From Ectopseudomonas oleovorans (GTDB lineage Bacteria; Pseudomonadota; Gammaproteobacteria; Pseudomonadales; Pseudomonadaceae), in the NCBI RefSeq assembly GCF_003052605.1, contig NZ_QASO01000130.1, positions 62,001 to 126,000 on the forward strand: DNA of 64,000 bases, in the 5' to 3' direction. Made by a program: the position numbers and the translations under genes. The notes under the pieces are model-generated. The model was not told the DNA's origin and did not search any database. It was given only the letters and a program-made list of their open reading frames with translations. Of this stretch, positions 44,544 through 55,226 are shown in pieces (position 1 is the stretch's first letter; each line of letters opens with the position of its first letter).

Positions 44544-45989
44544 ATGCCCGCGGACTTCGGCATTCCCCACCTGTTCGCCTACCTGATCGCCACCGTTCAC
44601 GCCCTCGGCGTACTGGCGGCGATCCACGCCGTACTGACCGTGCGCACGGCCCAGGGCGCGCTGGCCTGGGGTCTGTCGCTGTTCTTCATGCCCTACCTGA
44701 CGCTGCTGCCCTACCTGGTATTCGGCCGCAGCCGTTTCGATGCCTACGTCAGGGCGCGGCGCCAGGCCGACAGGGAAATGCGCCACGCCATGGCCGCACA
44801 GGACTGGCGCCCCTGGGTCGAGGAAGCCAAGGCCGCGCATCTATCACCGGCTTACGATCGCCTGCGGGCGCTGCCGCGCCTGTCGCACCTGCCGGGCGTG
44901 ACCGGCAACCGCGTCGATCTGCTGATCGACGGCGAGGCCACCTTCGAGGCGATCCTCAAAGCCCTGGACAGCGCGCAGCAGGTGATCCTGCTGCAGTTCT
45001 TCATCATCCGTGACGACGCCCTCGGCCGGCGCCTGCGCGACGTGCTGCTGGAGCGCGCCGCCGCAGGCGTGCAGGTACACGTGCTGTATGACGGCGTCGG
45101 CAGTCATGCGCTGCCGCGCGCCTATATCGACAGCCTGCGCCGCGGCGGCGCGCAGGTGCACGCCTTCCCCACCCGCGCCGGACTGTTCAATCGCTTCCAG
45201 CTGAATTTCCGCAACCACCGCAAGATCGTCGTGGTCGACGGCGAGATCGGCTTTCTCGGCGGGCTCAACGTCGGCGTCGAATACCTCGGCCAGAAGCCAC
45301 CCCTGGCGCCCTGGCGCGACACCCATGTGGAAGTACGCGGGCCGGTGGTGGCAAGCCTGCAGGAAGCCTTCGCCGAAGACTGGTACTGGGCCTGCCGCAA
45401 GCTGCCGCCGCTGCTGATGCCGAGCAAACAGGACGACCCCGGCCTACTCTGCCAGGTGATTGCCAGCGGCCCGGCGGACCCGCAGGAAACCTGCTCGCTG
45501 CTGTTCGTCGAAGCGATTCACGCAGCGCGCGAACGGGTCTGGCTGAGCAGTCCCTACTTCGTGCCCGACGAGGCACTGTTCGCCGCCCTGCGCCTAACGG
45601 TGATGCGCGGCGTGGACGTGCGCCTGCTGCTACCGGCGCGCCCCGACCACCGCATCGTCTACGCCGCCTCCAGCCTGTATGCCTTCGAGGCGCTGCGCGC
45701 CGGCGTGCGCATCTTCCGCTACCAGCCGGGCTTCCTCCACCAGAAGGCCCTGCTGATCGATCACGACGCCTGCCTGCTGGGCAGCGCCAACCTGGACAAC
45801 CGCTCCTTCCGCCTCAATTTCGAGGCCAGCCTGCTGACCTTCGACGAGGGCTTCAACGCCCAAGTGGCGAACATGCTGGAAGAGGACTTCAGCCGCTCGC
45901 GCGAACTGGCCAATGCCGACCGGCGCAACCTGCATCGCCTGCAGCAACTGGGCATGCGCGTGGCACGGCTGATCTCGCCGATCCTCTGA
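44544..45989 (+). CDS. cls: Cardiolipin synthase
   Basis: The 481-residue protein has two N-terminal membrane helices (about 8-30 and 40-62) and two phospholipase-D domains. The HKD motifs are HRKIVVVDGEIGFLGGLN and HQKALLIDHDACLLGSAN. It condenses two phosphatidylglycerols into cardiolipin at the inner membrane. ATG 44544 follows AAGGAAGA; upstream in-frame codons would add 22 unusual residues. Confidence 0.93.
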   Translation: MPADFGIPHLFAYLIATVHALGVLAAIHAVLTVRTAQGALAWGLSLFFMPYLTLLPYLVFGRSRFDAYVRARRQADREMRHAMAAQDWRPWVEEAKAAHLSPAYDRLRALPRLSHLPGVTGNRVDLLIDGEATFEAILKALDSAQQVILLQFFIIRDDALGRRLRDVLLERAAAGVQVHVLYDGVGSHALPRAYIDSLRRGGAQVHAFPTRAGLFNRFQLNFRNHRKIVVVDGEIGFLGGLNVGVEYLGQKPPLAPWRDTHVEVRGPVVASLQEAFAEDWYWACRKLPPLLMPSKQDDPGLLCQVIASGPADPQETCSLLFVEAIHAARERVWLSSPYFVPDEALFAALRLTVMRGVDVRLLLPARPDHRIVYAASSLYAFEALRAGVRIFRYQPGFLHQKALLIDHDACLLGSANLDNRSFRLNFEASLLTFDEGFNAQVANMLEEDFSRSRELANADRRNLHRLQQLGMRVARLISPIL

Positions 45990-46042
45990 GTCGCGTCTAT
46001 GGTTATGAGGCCGCCGCTGTTAGCCGTCAGCGAGACTCCGCG

Positions 46043-46771
46043 ATGAAGACACTGCTCAGCCTGCTGCTTTGCCTCTGCATCAACCTCGACGCCCTGGCGC
46101 AGCCGCCGATCCGTGTCGGCGTCGAGCTGCAGCCCTACAAGCCCTATTACGCGGTGGAAGATGGTGAGTACGGTGGTTACGCCCGCGAGCTGCTGGATGC
46201 CTTCGCCGCCGAATACGGCTACCAGTTCGTCTATACGCCGCTGCCGGTCAGGCGCCTGCTCAGTGATTTTCTCGCTGGCCGGGTCGATCTGAAGTTTCCC
46301 GACCACCCTCAGTGGAACGCCGATCAGAAGGCCGGCCATGCGGTGCGCTACAGCCGGCCGGCAGCCCCCTACATCGATGGCGTGCTGGTCAAGCCGCAGT
46401 ATCTCGGCCAGGGCAAGCAGCGCATCGCCTTGCTCGGCACGCAGAACGGCTTCACCCCCTGGCCATATCTGGCAGAGATCCAGGCCGGGCACATCAAGCT
46501 GATCCAGGCCAACCAGATCGAATCACTGCTGATGATGGCCGCCAGCGACCGGGTCGATGCGGTGTACCTCAACCCCCGCGTGGTCACCCATCAGCTGCGC
46601 CAGATGCGCCTGGCGCCGGACGCCCTGGTGTTCGACCCGCAGCTCGCGCACGTCGAGGATCACTACTACCTGTCGAGCATCCGCCATCCCGAGCTGATCG
46701 AGGCCTTCGACCGTTTCCTCGAACAGCGCGCCGAGCTGGTCGCGGCGCTTCGTTTACGTCACGGCCTGTGA
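46043..46771 (+). CDS. Periplasmic solute-binding protein, family 3-like
   Basis: The 242-residue secreted protein has a signal peptide (LLSLLLCLCINLDALA) and an SBP_bac_3-type fold. The N-lobe entry IRVGVELQPYKPYYAVEDGEYGGYARELLDAFAAEYGYQF is typical of amino-acid receptors. No ABC permease or ATPase is adjacent, so it may be an orphan receptor or a signalling protein. Its 3' end overlaps the convergent PepSY gene by 18 bp. Confidence 0.8.
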   Translation: MKTLLSLLLCLCINLDALAQPPIRVGVELQPYKPYYAVEDGEYGGYARELLDAFAAEYGYQFVYTPLPVRRLLSDFLAGRVDLKFPDHPQWNADQKAGHAVRYSRPAAPYIDGVLVKPQYLGQGKQRIALLGTQNGFTPWPYLAEIQAGHIKLIQANQIESLLMMAASDRVDAVYLNPRVVTHQLRQMRLAPDALVFDPQLAHVEDHYYLSSIRHPELIEAFDRFLEQRAELVAALRLRHGL

Positions 46772-47965
46772 AACCCCGCGCAGGCGCTGTTCGGCGAGCA
46801 CGCGCGAGCGACGTTTCCTGGCCCAGATCACCACGCCCGTCACGGACAGGCCGGCAACGGCCAAACCGAGCAACGACACCAGGATACGTCCCGGCAGACC
46901 GATGATGCGCCCCGAGTGCAGCGGGAACTGTGCCTGCAGGAAGATATCCCCGGCACTGCCGGTGCCCGGCACATGCGCGCCGGCCAGTTCGCCGCTCTGA
47001 CTGTCGACGTAGATCCAGGGGTTGCCCAGCCCGGCATCGCCGTGATCGTCGCCCGGCTCGTAGAAGCCGACGCCATACACGCCGAACTCGGCCGAATGGA
47101 ACAGCCCGCCAGGAGGCGCGTCCCAGCCCAGCCGCCGCGCCTCGGCATCGGCCACGGCGATGGCCTGGCGGCGGTCGATCAGCGGCACGATCTGCTTATC
47201 CAGGGTCACCGGCGTGCGGCTGGCGAAGGGGCTGGGTGTCAGCGGCGAGAACAGCGCCACCAGCGGGCGCACCACCTGGCGTTCGAGGTTCATCGACACC
47301 GAGGTGACGGCCAGCACCAGCAGCAACAGCCAGATCCACACGCCACCTGAGCGATGGAGGTCGAAATTCAGCTTGTAGCCGCCCTGGCGCCAGCGAAAGG
47401 CGAACGACTTGCGCCAGCTGCGCAGGTTGGGAAACGACAGCCACAGCGCCACCAGGCAGTCGATGCACCAGACGATGGCGACGATGCCGAAGAACAGCAC
47501 GCCCAGCTCGATACCGAAGCCATCCGGGATATGCAGGCTGTAGTGCAGCTTGTAGAGAAACGGCAGCAGGTTTTCCCGGTTCAGGGAGATAGCGCCCCAT
47601 TCTCGCTGGCCCTGGATGTCGCCAGTGACCGGGTCGATGCCGAGCTGGTTGAAGCCGAGCTCGAAGGCCTTGCCGGTGGCTGGATCGACACGCGGATCGA
47701 CGAAGATGCCCAGCGCATGGCCGGGTTCCAGCGCCAGCGACATGAAGCTCACCTGCAGGCGCGGATCGCGCGCTTCCAGGGCGTCCACCAGTTGCAGCGG
47801 GTCCTGCGCCTGCCCTTCGGTTTGCGCATCGAACAGGTGCGGGTTGAGCCATTCGTCCAGTTCGTGATCCCAGGAAATGACAGCGCCGGTCAAGCCGGCG
47901 GTGAACAGGAACAGGGCGATGAACAGGCCGCACCAGCGGTGCAGGAGTACCAGAATCGGGCGCAT
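46754..47965 (-). CDS. PepSY-associated membrane protein (siderophore-linked)
   Basis: This 403-residue protein has four membrane segments (at about 13-31, 150-172, 200-222 and 360-385) with PepSY domains in the periplasmic regions. The N-terminal LHRWCGLFIALFLFTAGLTGAVISWDHEL is the hallmark of PepSY_TM proteins, which are often encoded beside TonB receptors and implicated in reductive release of iron from siderophores. It is 43 nt downstream of the TonB receptor gene, probably in the same operon. Confidence 0.87.
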   Translation of the reverse strand: MRPILVLLHRWCGLFIALFLFTAGLTGAVISWDHELDEWLNPHLFDAQTEGQAQDPLQLVDALEARDPRLQVSFMSLALEPGHALGIFVDPRVDPATGKAFELGFNQLGIDPVTGDIQGQREWGAISLNRENLLPFLYKLHYSLHIPDGFGIELGVLFFGIVAIVWCIDCLVALWLSFPNLRSWRKSFAFRWRQGGYKLNFDLHRSGGVWIWLLLLVLAVTSVSMNLERQVVRPLVALFSPLTPSPFASRTPVTLDKQIVPLIDRRQAIAVADAEARRLGWDAPPGGLFHSAEFGVYGVGFYEPGDDHGDAGLGNPWIYVDSQSGELAGAHVPGTGSAGDIFLQAQFPLHSGRIIGLPGRILVSLLGLAVAGLSVTGVVIWARKRRSRVLAEQRLRGVSQAVT

Positions 47966-48008
47966 CGAATCCTCTCGTCGGGGCCGCCCGTGCGGGCGGC
48001 CCAGGCAG

Positions 48009-50099
48009 TCAGTATTTCCAGGTCAGGGTGGCGCTGACGTTACGTGGGGCACCGTAATAGGCCTGCGTCCAGTACAGGCTGTTCAGGTACTTCTCGTCGG
48101 TGAGGTTGTTGAGGTTGGCCGACACGCTCCAGTTGGGGTCGATATCGTAGCTGGCCATCAGGTCGACCACGGCGTAGGCATCCTGCTCGGCGATGCCGTT
48201 GTGGATATCGTCCTGCCAACGTACGGCGGCGCCGACCTTGAGCTTGTCCAGCGCCGGAATCCGATAGGTCGCGGCGGTCTTGACCATGTGCTTGGGCGAG
48301 TAGGTGACCCCATGCGAGCCGTCGGCATTGGTGATGTCGACGAAGGTGTAGCCCGCATTCAGCTCCAGCCCCTGAATGGGCTGGCCGGAAATCTCGATCT
48401 CGTAGCCTTCGCTGGTCAGCCCCTCGACCGCGCGGTAATAGGCGCGGCCACCGATGCTGCCTGCCTGTTCGGCGAAGTTGTCCTGCTCGGTGCGGAATAC
48501 CGCCAGCGCCACGTTGACCTTGTCGTCGAACAGTTCGCCCTTGATGCCCACTTCGTAGTTCACGCCCTCTACCGGCGCCAGGCGCGAGCCTGCAGCATTG
48601 GTTTTGGTCTGCGGATCGAAGATCTCGGTATAGCTGGCGTAGACCGAATACTGATCGGTGATGTCGTAGACCACCCCCGCATAGGGCACCACCTTGCCGC
48701 TGTTCTTCGAGGTCTTCGCGACACCGTAATTGGTACCGTCACTTTTCACGTCGACGACACGTGTGCCGGTGATCAGGCTCAGCTTGTCGGTCAAGCTCCA
48801 GCGCGCGGCGCCGTACATGCTCTTCATGCGGTCGGTGAAATCGCTGCCGTTGGTAGGCCGGTCGTTCAGCGGTTTGCCGATGTTGCCATGCCACTGCTCC
48901 AGCGGCGGCAGGGCAGTGCCGGTGGTGGAGTCGTAATAGGAGATATCGTTCAGCTCCGAGCGCGACCAACTGGCCCCCAGCGCGGCTTCATGCTGCCGAC
49001 CCGCCAGGCTGAACGGGCCGCTGGCCTGCACATCGACGATCAGCTGCTTGTTCTCGTCCTTGTACTCGGAGGGATAGCTGAACAGGCCGAGGCCGGTATT
49101 GCGATCCGGCGTACCGTACATATAGAACAACGAGCCATCGCCCTTCTTTTCCACTCGCGTCAGTACGGTCTTGGCTTGCCAACCGTTGTCGAAGGTGTGC
49201 GCCAGCTCGGCAAAGGTGCGGTTTTCCTTGACGTCCCAATAGGCCCAATCGGAGGACGTGCTGGTGGAGCGGGAATAGTCGGTCTTCGAACCGTCGCTGT
49301 AGTTCAGCGGCAGCGCACCCCACATCGGCGAGTTGGCATCACTGGTCTGCAGGGTGTGGCCGAGGGTGAAAACGGTGCGCTCGTCCAGATCGAACTCCAG
49401 CACCCCGTGGAAGACGTTCTTCTCGCGCGAGTAGCGGTCGAGGTAGGAGTTCTTGTTTTCGTTGGCGTACACCACGCGGCCGCGGATGTTGCCGGCATCG
49501 GTCAGCGCACCGGATACGTCGGTGTCGATACGGCGCTTGTCCCAGGAGCCGGCCGTCAGGTCCACGCGCGCCTGCGGTGCCAGGGTTGGCCGCTTGCGCA
49601 CGAAGTTGACGGTCGCCGAGGGGTTGCCGGTGCCCGACATCAGGCCGTTGGCGCCGCGAATCACCTCCACGCGCTCGTACATCGAGGTGTCCAGATCACC
49701 CTCGACATTGCCGTAGACGAAGGGCACAGCGATGCCGTCGTACTGGAAGTTGGTGATATCGAAACCGCGGGCGGTGTAGTAGGTGCGATCGGTTTCGACC
49801 TCCTGCACCTGCACGCCCGGCACGGCCTTGAGCGCATCGTTGACGCTGGTGAGCTTGAAGTCGCGCAGCTGGGCGCCGCTCAGGGTGGAAATCGCCTGCG
49901 GCGTCTGTCGCGGGGTCAGGTCGAGCTTGGTCGCAGCACTGCTGGGGGTGGATTTGTAGCTATTGACCTCGTCCGCCGCACTGCTGCCGACCACGGTCTG
50001 AGCATCCAGCTCGAGCTGCTCCTGCTCGGCGGCCAGCGCTTGACTGAAATTGCAGGCGGCCGCAATCGCCACGGCCAGGTGGGTTTTTCTGCTGAACAA
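48009..50099 (-). CDS. TonB-dependent siderophore receptor
   Basis: The ~696-residue outer-membrane receptor has a signal peptide (HLAVAIAAACNFSQALAA), a plug domain (TPQAISTLSGAQLRDFKLTSVNDALKAVPGVQVQEVETDRTYYTARGF, and VEVIRGANGLMSGTGNPSATVNFVRKRP) and a 22-strand beta-barrel ending NVSATLTWKY. It resembles FhuE/FpvB-type receptors for hydroxamate siderophores. TTG 50099 is the likely start: CAGGAG lies 8 nt upstream and the signal peptide begins at once. The PepSY protein follows. Confidence 0.9.
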   Translation of the reverse strand: MFSRKTHLAVAIAAACNFSQALAAEQEQLELDAQTVVGSSAADEVNSYKSTPSSAATKLDLTPRQTPQAISTLSGAQLRDFKLTSVNDALKAVPGVQVQEVETDRTYYTARGFDITNFQYDGIAVPFVYGNVEGDLDTSMYERVEVIRGANGLMSGTGNPSATVNFVRKRPTLAPQARVDLTAGSWDKRRIDTDVSGALTDAGNIRGRVVYANENKNSYLDRYSREKNVFHGVLEFDLDERTVFTLGHTLQTSDANSPMWGALPLNYSDGSKTDYSRSTSTSSDWAYWDVKENRTFAELAHTFDNGWQAKTVLTRVEKKGDGSLFYMYGTPDRNTGLGLFSYPSEYKDENKQLIVDVQASGPFSLAGRQHEAALGASWSRSELNDISYYDSTTGTALPPLEQWHGNIGKPLNDRPTNGSDFTDRMKSMYGAARWSLTDKLSLITGTRVVDVKSDGTNYGVAKTSKNSGKVVPYAGVVYDITDQYSVYASYTEIFDPQTKTNAAGSRLAPVEGVNYEVGIKGELFDDKVNVALAVFRTEQDNFAEQAGSIGGRAYYRAVEGLTSEGYEIEISGQPIQGLELNAGYTFVDITNADGSHGVTYSPKHMVKTAATYRIPALDKLKVGAAVRWQDDIHNGIAEQDAYAVVDLMASYDIDPNWSVSANLNNLTDEKYLNSLYWTQAYYGAPRNVSATLTWKY

Positions 50100-50229
50100 G
50101 GGACGATCTCCTGATGCGCTGTCGATAGCTGCTGGCAGTCCCTTTGCAGCAGGTTGCCTCACTGGCAGCATTTGCTAGACGCAAACGCAAATAATTAGCG
50201 ACAAAATTCTCGCAACAGAAGATCCACCC

Positions 50230-50248
50230 GTCAATGAGAAATATTTAC
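50230..50248. promoter_or_regulatory. Candidate Fur box upstream of the TonB receptor
   Basis: The bottom strand reads GTAAATATTTCTCATTGAC, which matches 13 of 19 positions of GATAATGATTCTCATTATC by eye. It sits about 131 nt upstream of the TTG start, in the receptor promoter region. It needs experimental or weight-matrix support. Confidence 0.45.
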
Positions 50249-50263
50249 ACCTTCGTATAAGTA

Positions 50264-50779
50264 TCAGTTACGTTTGAGCGAACCACAGTCCGCCCCGACC
50301 CAGCGGGCACGGCTTTCCATGCTGCTTGGCTGGCCGTTGTAGGTGCCTTTGACCTGCGTGGTGAATTCCTTGTCGCTGACGAAGCGCGTCTCCCCTTCGC
50401 CCTGAGCGTCCGGGCAGTTGAAACGGAACTTCCACAGCTTCGCGCTGCGCTCGACGATCTCGTTGCTGCAGCCGGATTCGGGGTCGTGCAGGGGGATTTC
50501 CTGCGCCTTGATCTGCTCGGCGGTCAGGCACATCTGCACGCCACCGGCACCGAGCCTGATGCCCTGCTCGGCCATCATGTTTTCCATCATCTGCCGCTGT
50601 TCGGGCGGCAGGTTCTGCATCTGCGCCAGCATCTGCTCCATGCCAGGCATGGCCTGACCGCCCACCTGCATGTTGTGCGAGCTGACTTCCCAGACGCCGG
50701 GCTGGATATCCAGGGCGCTGGCCGTCAGCGGTGACAGACAGAGGGCGAGCGGGAGGGCGAAACGAAAGATCGGGCGCAT
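50264..50779 (-). CDS. Secreted DUF3617 family protein
   Basis: The 171-residue protein has a signal peptide (FRFALPLALCLSPLTASA) and a mature part with GVWEVSSHNMQVGGQAMPGM. A Met/Gln/Glu-rich helix (about 55-85) and paired cysteines in MCLTAEQ and GCSNE follow. This is the DUF3617 pattern; function is unknown. ATG 50779 follows GGAGACCTGC. It is expressed in the same direction as, but separated from, the TonB receptor. Confidence 0.8.
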   Translation of the reverse strand: MRPIFRFALPLALCLSPLTASALDIQPGVWEVSSHNMQVGGQAMPGMEQMLAQMQNLPPEQRQMMENMMAEQGIRLGAGGVQMCLTAEQIKAQEIPLHDPESGCSNEIVERSAKLWKFRFNCPDAQGEGETRFVSDKEFTTQVKGTYNGQPSSMESRARWVGADCGSLKRN

Positions 50780-50921
50780 GGCAGGTCTCCTGGGCAGGTG
50801 GTTAGCCAAGCCTAGCAGGCCGCAGACGAACAAAACCCCCATAGGCTCGCGCCGCATGGGGGTTCTCTTCCTTTCCGCCCGGCACTTGTGGCGCCGGAAG
50901 CCTGGGTCCGCTCTGGCGAAC

Positions 50922-51325
50922 CTAGCCCGCGTCAGCCGCGGGGGAGCTCAGCTCGCAGCTCCAGAGTTCCAACGCCGGCTGGCTCGCTTGTGGCGGGCCG
51001 AGCCAGTCGCTCATCGGGCGACAACGCTGGTCGATACACAGTTGGTAATCCCCGGCTTCGGGCGTACGCCCGACTCGCAGGGGTTGCAAAGGCGGTAGCT
51101 GACGCTGGTAGTGCCAGCTGCCATTGCGCAGTTCGGCGCCGTCGGGAATCTCCATTCCGGCGCCGGAACCCTTGACCCGCGCCTCGCCGAGCACCAGGCC
51201 CTCGGCGGTGACGCGGTAATCCTCTTCCCAGCGGATCTTCTCGATGGTGTGGGTCCAGGCCAGGGTGAAGGCCGGCGTGGGCAACTCTGCCCACACCGCG
51301 CCGGCCAACCCGAGGCACAGGCCGA

Positions 51326-51329
<4 letters not shown>
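50922..51329 (-). CDS. DUF1850 protein of the TAXI-TRAP operon
   Basis: The 135-residue protein starts at GTG 51329, overlapping the TRAP permease stop by 4 nt (GTGA). It has a hydrophobic N-terminal segment (VIGLCLGLAGAVWA) and the DUF1850 core FTLAWTHTIEKIRWEEDYRVTAEGLVLGEARVKGSGAGME. DUF1850 is found almost exclusively next to TAXI-TRAP permeases, so it probably acts with this transporter, but its biochemical role is not defined. Confidence 0.85.
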
Positions 51330-53353
<2,024 letters not shown>

Positions 53354-53592
53354 GGAGTGCACACCTCATGACTACTTCGATTGCGGAGACAGAGTCGCCA
53401 ACAAAACCCACCGTCCATGAACGCCGGTTTTATTCGCGATTCTGCGTCGGATGGGCCGGCCGCAGCGCGGCCAGCTTCATCGCCGGCGTGCTGTCTCGAA
53501 ACACTGTCGCGGTGGCGATTCGTAGGGTGTCGCAGAGCCGCCCAGGCCATACGCACCGGTGATCGATCCAACGCTGCCGAGACAGCCCACCA

Positions 53593-53617
53593 GGGCCGTG
53601 GCGCCACGCCACGGCCC
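53593..53617. terminator. Intercistronic stem-loop after the TAXI receptor
   Basis: GGGCCGTGGCG and CGCCACGGCCC are perfect 11-bp arms around CCA, 9 nt after the receptor stop on the bottom strand. No T-run follows, so it is more likely an mRNA-stabilising or attenuating hairpin than a full terminator. The rest of the 272-bp gap to the permease holds nothing recognisable. Confidence 0.6.
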
Positions 53618-53625
53618 GCCCGGCA

Positions 53626-54579
53626 TCAGAGCGCGCCGGCTTCCTTGTAGAAGCGCTCGGCACCCGGGTGCAGCGGGATCGGCAGGTTCTTGGTGGCGCT
53701 TTCCAGCTTGATGTCCTTGGCCGCGGAGTGGGCGGTGCCCAGACGCTCGAGGTTGTCGAACATCAGCTTGGTCATCTGGTAGGCCACCTCGTCGGAGACG
53801 CCTTCATGGGTAACCAGGATGTTGTTGATGGCCACGGTGGGCACGTCGGCGTCCTGACCGTCGTAGGTGCCGGCCGGGATGGTGGCGGCCTCGTAGGCGG
53901 CGTTGTCGATCTTCGCGGTCACTTCGGCCGGGATGGAGACGAAGCTGATCTTCATGGTCGAGGCCAGGTCACGAATGGCGGCCATGCCCAGACCGGAGGA
54001 CTGCAGGGTGGCGTCCAGCTGACGGTTCTTGATCAGCTCCACCGACTCGGCGTACGGCAGGAACTCGACCTTGCCCATGTCCTTGTAGCTCAGGCCGGCG
54101 GCTTCGAAGATGGCGCGGGCGTTGAGCTCGGTACCGGACTTCGGCGCGCCGACGGAGATGCGCTTGCCCTTGAGGTCTTCCAGGGTCTTGATGCCGGATT
54201 CGGCGTTGGCGACGATCTGGATGTAGTTCGGGTAGGTGCCGGCGATGGCGCGGATCTTCTTCAGCGGCGCCTTGAAGCCGGCATCTTCCACGCCGTTCCA
54301 GGCATCGGCCACCGAGTCGCCGAGGGCGAAGGCCAGCTCGCCGCGGCCGGCTTCGAGCAGGTTGAGGTTTTCCACCGACGCCTTGGTCGCCTGGACCGAG
54401 GTCTTGGAGCCTTCGATGCCATTGCTGTACAGCTGCGAAAGGGCCACGCCAATCGGGTAGTACACACCGCTGGTACCGCCGGTGAGCACGTTGATGAAGG
54501 TCGGGGCAGCGAGCACTGCGGTGCTGGCAGTGATGGCCGCGGCAGCGGCGAACAGGCTGATTTTCTTGGTCAGTCGCAT
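53626..54579 (-). CDS. TAXI-family TRAP periplasmic receptor
   Basis: The 317-residue TAXI receptor has a signal peptide (KISLFAAAAAITASTAVLA). Family landmarks are FINVLTGGTSGVYYPIG (about 28-44), LAFALGDSVADAWNG and LKGKRISVGAPKSGTELNARAIFEAAG. It captures a solute, often glutamate or another carboxylate in this family, and hands it to the fused TRAP permease. Order is receptor, permease, DUF1850. Confidence 0.9.
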   Translation of the reverse strand: MRLTKKISLFAAAAAITASTAVLAAPTFINVLTGGTSGVYYPIGVALSQLYSNGIEGSKTSVQATKASVENLNLLEAGRGELAFALGDSVADAWNGVEDAGFKAPLKKIRAIAGTYPNYIQIVANAESGIKTLEDLKGKRISVGAPKSGTELNARAIFEAAGLSYKDMGKVEFLPYAESVELIKNRQLDATLQSSGLGMAAIRDLASTMKISFVSIPAEVTAKIDNAAYEAATIPAGTYDGQDADVPTVAINNILVTHEGVSDEVAYQMTKLMFDNLERLGTAHSAAKDIKLESATKNLPIPLHPGAERFYKEAGAL

Positions 54580-54661
54580 GGAAGTATCTCCGTCGTTGTT
54601 ATGGCTTTATGCAGAGTTTCACTCTAGACGACGCCACCGAGGCGGCATCGGCGGTGCGCGA

Positions 54662-54769
54662 TCAGCAGCGCAGGGTGCAACGTTGGACAAGAGCCGCGGC
54701 AGGCGCGGTGGGGAAGCAGCCCATGCACGGCAGCGAGTGCGGCATGGCGCGAGGGGCATGGCAGTTCAT
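54662..54769 (-). CDS. Possible Cys-rich leader peptide of the TAXI-TRAP operon
   Basis: The 35-codon reading frame starts at ATG 54769 after AAGAGGT with 6-nt spacing, a good ribosome-binding site. It encodes MNCHAPRAMPHSLPC and continues with cysteines at about 3, 15, 18, 31 and 35. It ends 82 nt before the TAXI receptor start. Cys-rich upstream peptides can regulate downstream genes by ribosome stalling or metal sensing, but this is inference. It may equally be a chance ORF. Confidence 0.4.
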   Translation of the reverse strand: MNCHAPRAMPHSLPCMGCFPTAPAAALVQRCTLRC

Positions 54770-54969
54770 GGGCTGACCTCTTGTCGTTTTTATGGTCGCC
54801 GCGTCGGCAAGATGCTGCACGGCTACAACGGACATAGCAGATGCCATGCCAGGGCCTGAAACGCCCGAGTATAGAGGGGTTTTATATAGAGACCGATGGG
54901 TCATTGAGCGGGAAATCGCCTACATCCGTGATAGGGTCGGCAAAATTCCGCTTATCGCGTCACGCGCCC

Positions 54970-55058
54970 TGTAGGAGCCGCGACCCGCGGCGAATGGCGG
55001 CCATTGTGCAATACCAAGCTCACACCCAAAAGCGTCGCCCGGGACGGGGCTCCCACAA
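54970..55058. repeat. REP-type repeat pair
   Basis: GTAGGAGCCGCGACCCGCGG faces CGTCGCCCGGGACGGGGCTC with CCAC. It lies in the 647-bp gap between the TAXI leader region and dctD, which otherwise shows only a possible leader peptide and other repeats. Confidence 0.65.
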
Positions 55059-55065
55059 GTCAAGG

Positions 55066-55161
55066 GGAAACCGTCATGCCCGCGCAGGCGGGCACCCAGA
55101 ATCTGCCAATCAACAGGGCTCCCGACTTCGCGGGAGTGACGATAAGTGGCCTTTTCAGAAC
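55066..55161. repeat. Palindromic repeat, GTCATGCCCGCGCAGGCGGGC family, copy 2
   Basis: Matches the 42491-42587 repeat: CCGTCATGCCCGCGCAGGCG, GGGCTCCCGACTTCGCGGGA and GTGACGATAAGTGGCCTTTTCAG line up with copy 1. The left terminal CTGAAAAAG is not conserved here. Confidence 0.7.
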
Positions 55162-55186
55162 ATCTCAAGGTTAGCAGCCCGCCCAA

Positions 55187-55212
55187 GATCGCCGGCAAGC
55201 CGGCTCCTACAC
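55187..55212. repeat. Single REP-like unit
   Basis: ATCGCCGGCAAGCCGGCTCC with TACAC is one REP unit just ahead of the dctD 3' end. Confidence 0.55.
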
Positions 55213-55226
55213 AGGCAAGCGGTACT

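Noticed and set aside
48009..50114. A 745-codon open frame on the opposite strand of the TonB receptor
   Set aside because: The composition is repetitive Gly/Ala/Val/Arg with no domain, whereas the receptor strand has a signal peptide, plug and barrel motifs. It is an antisense frame of a high-GC gene.
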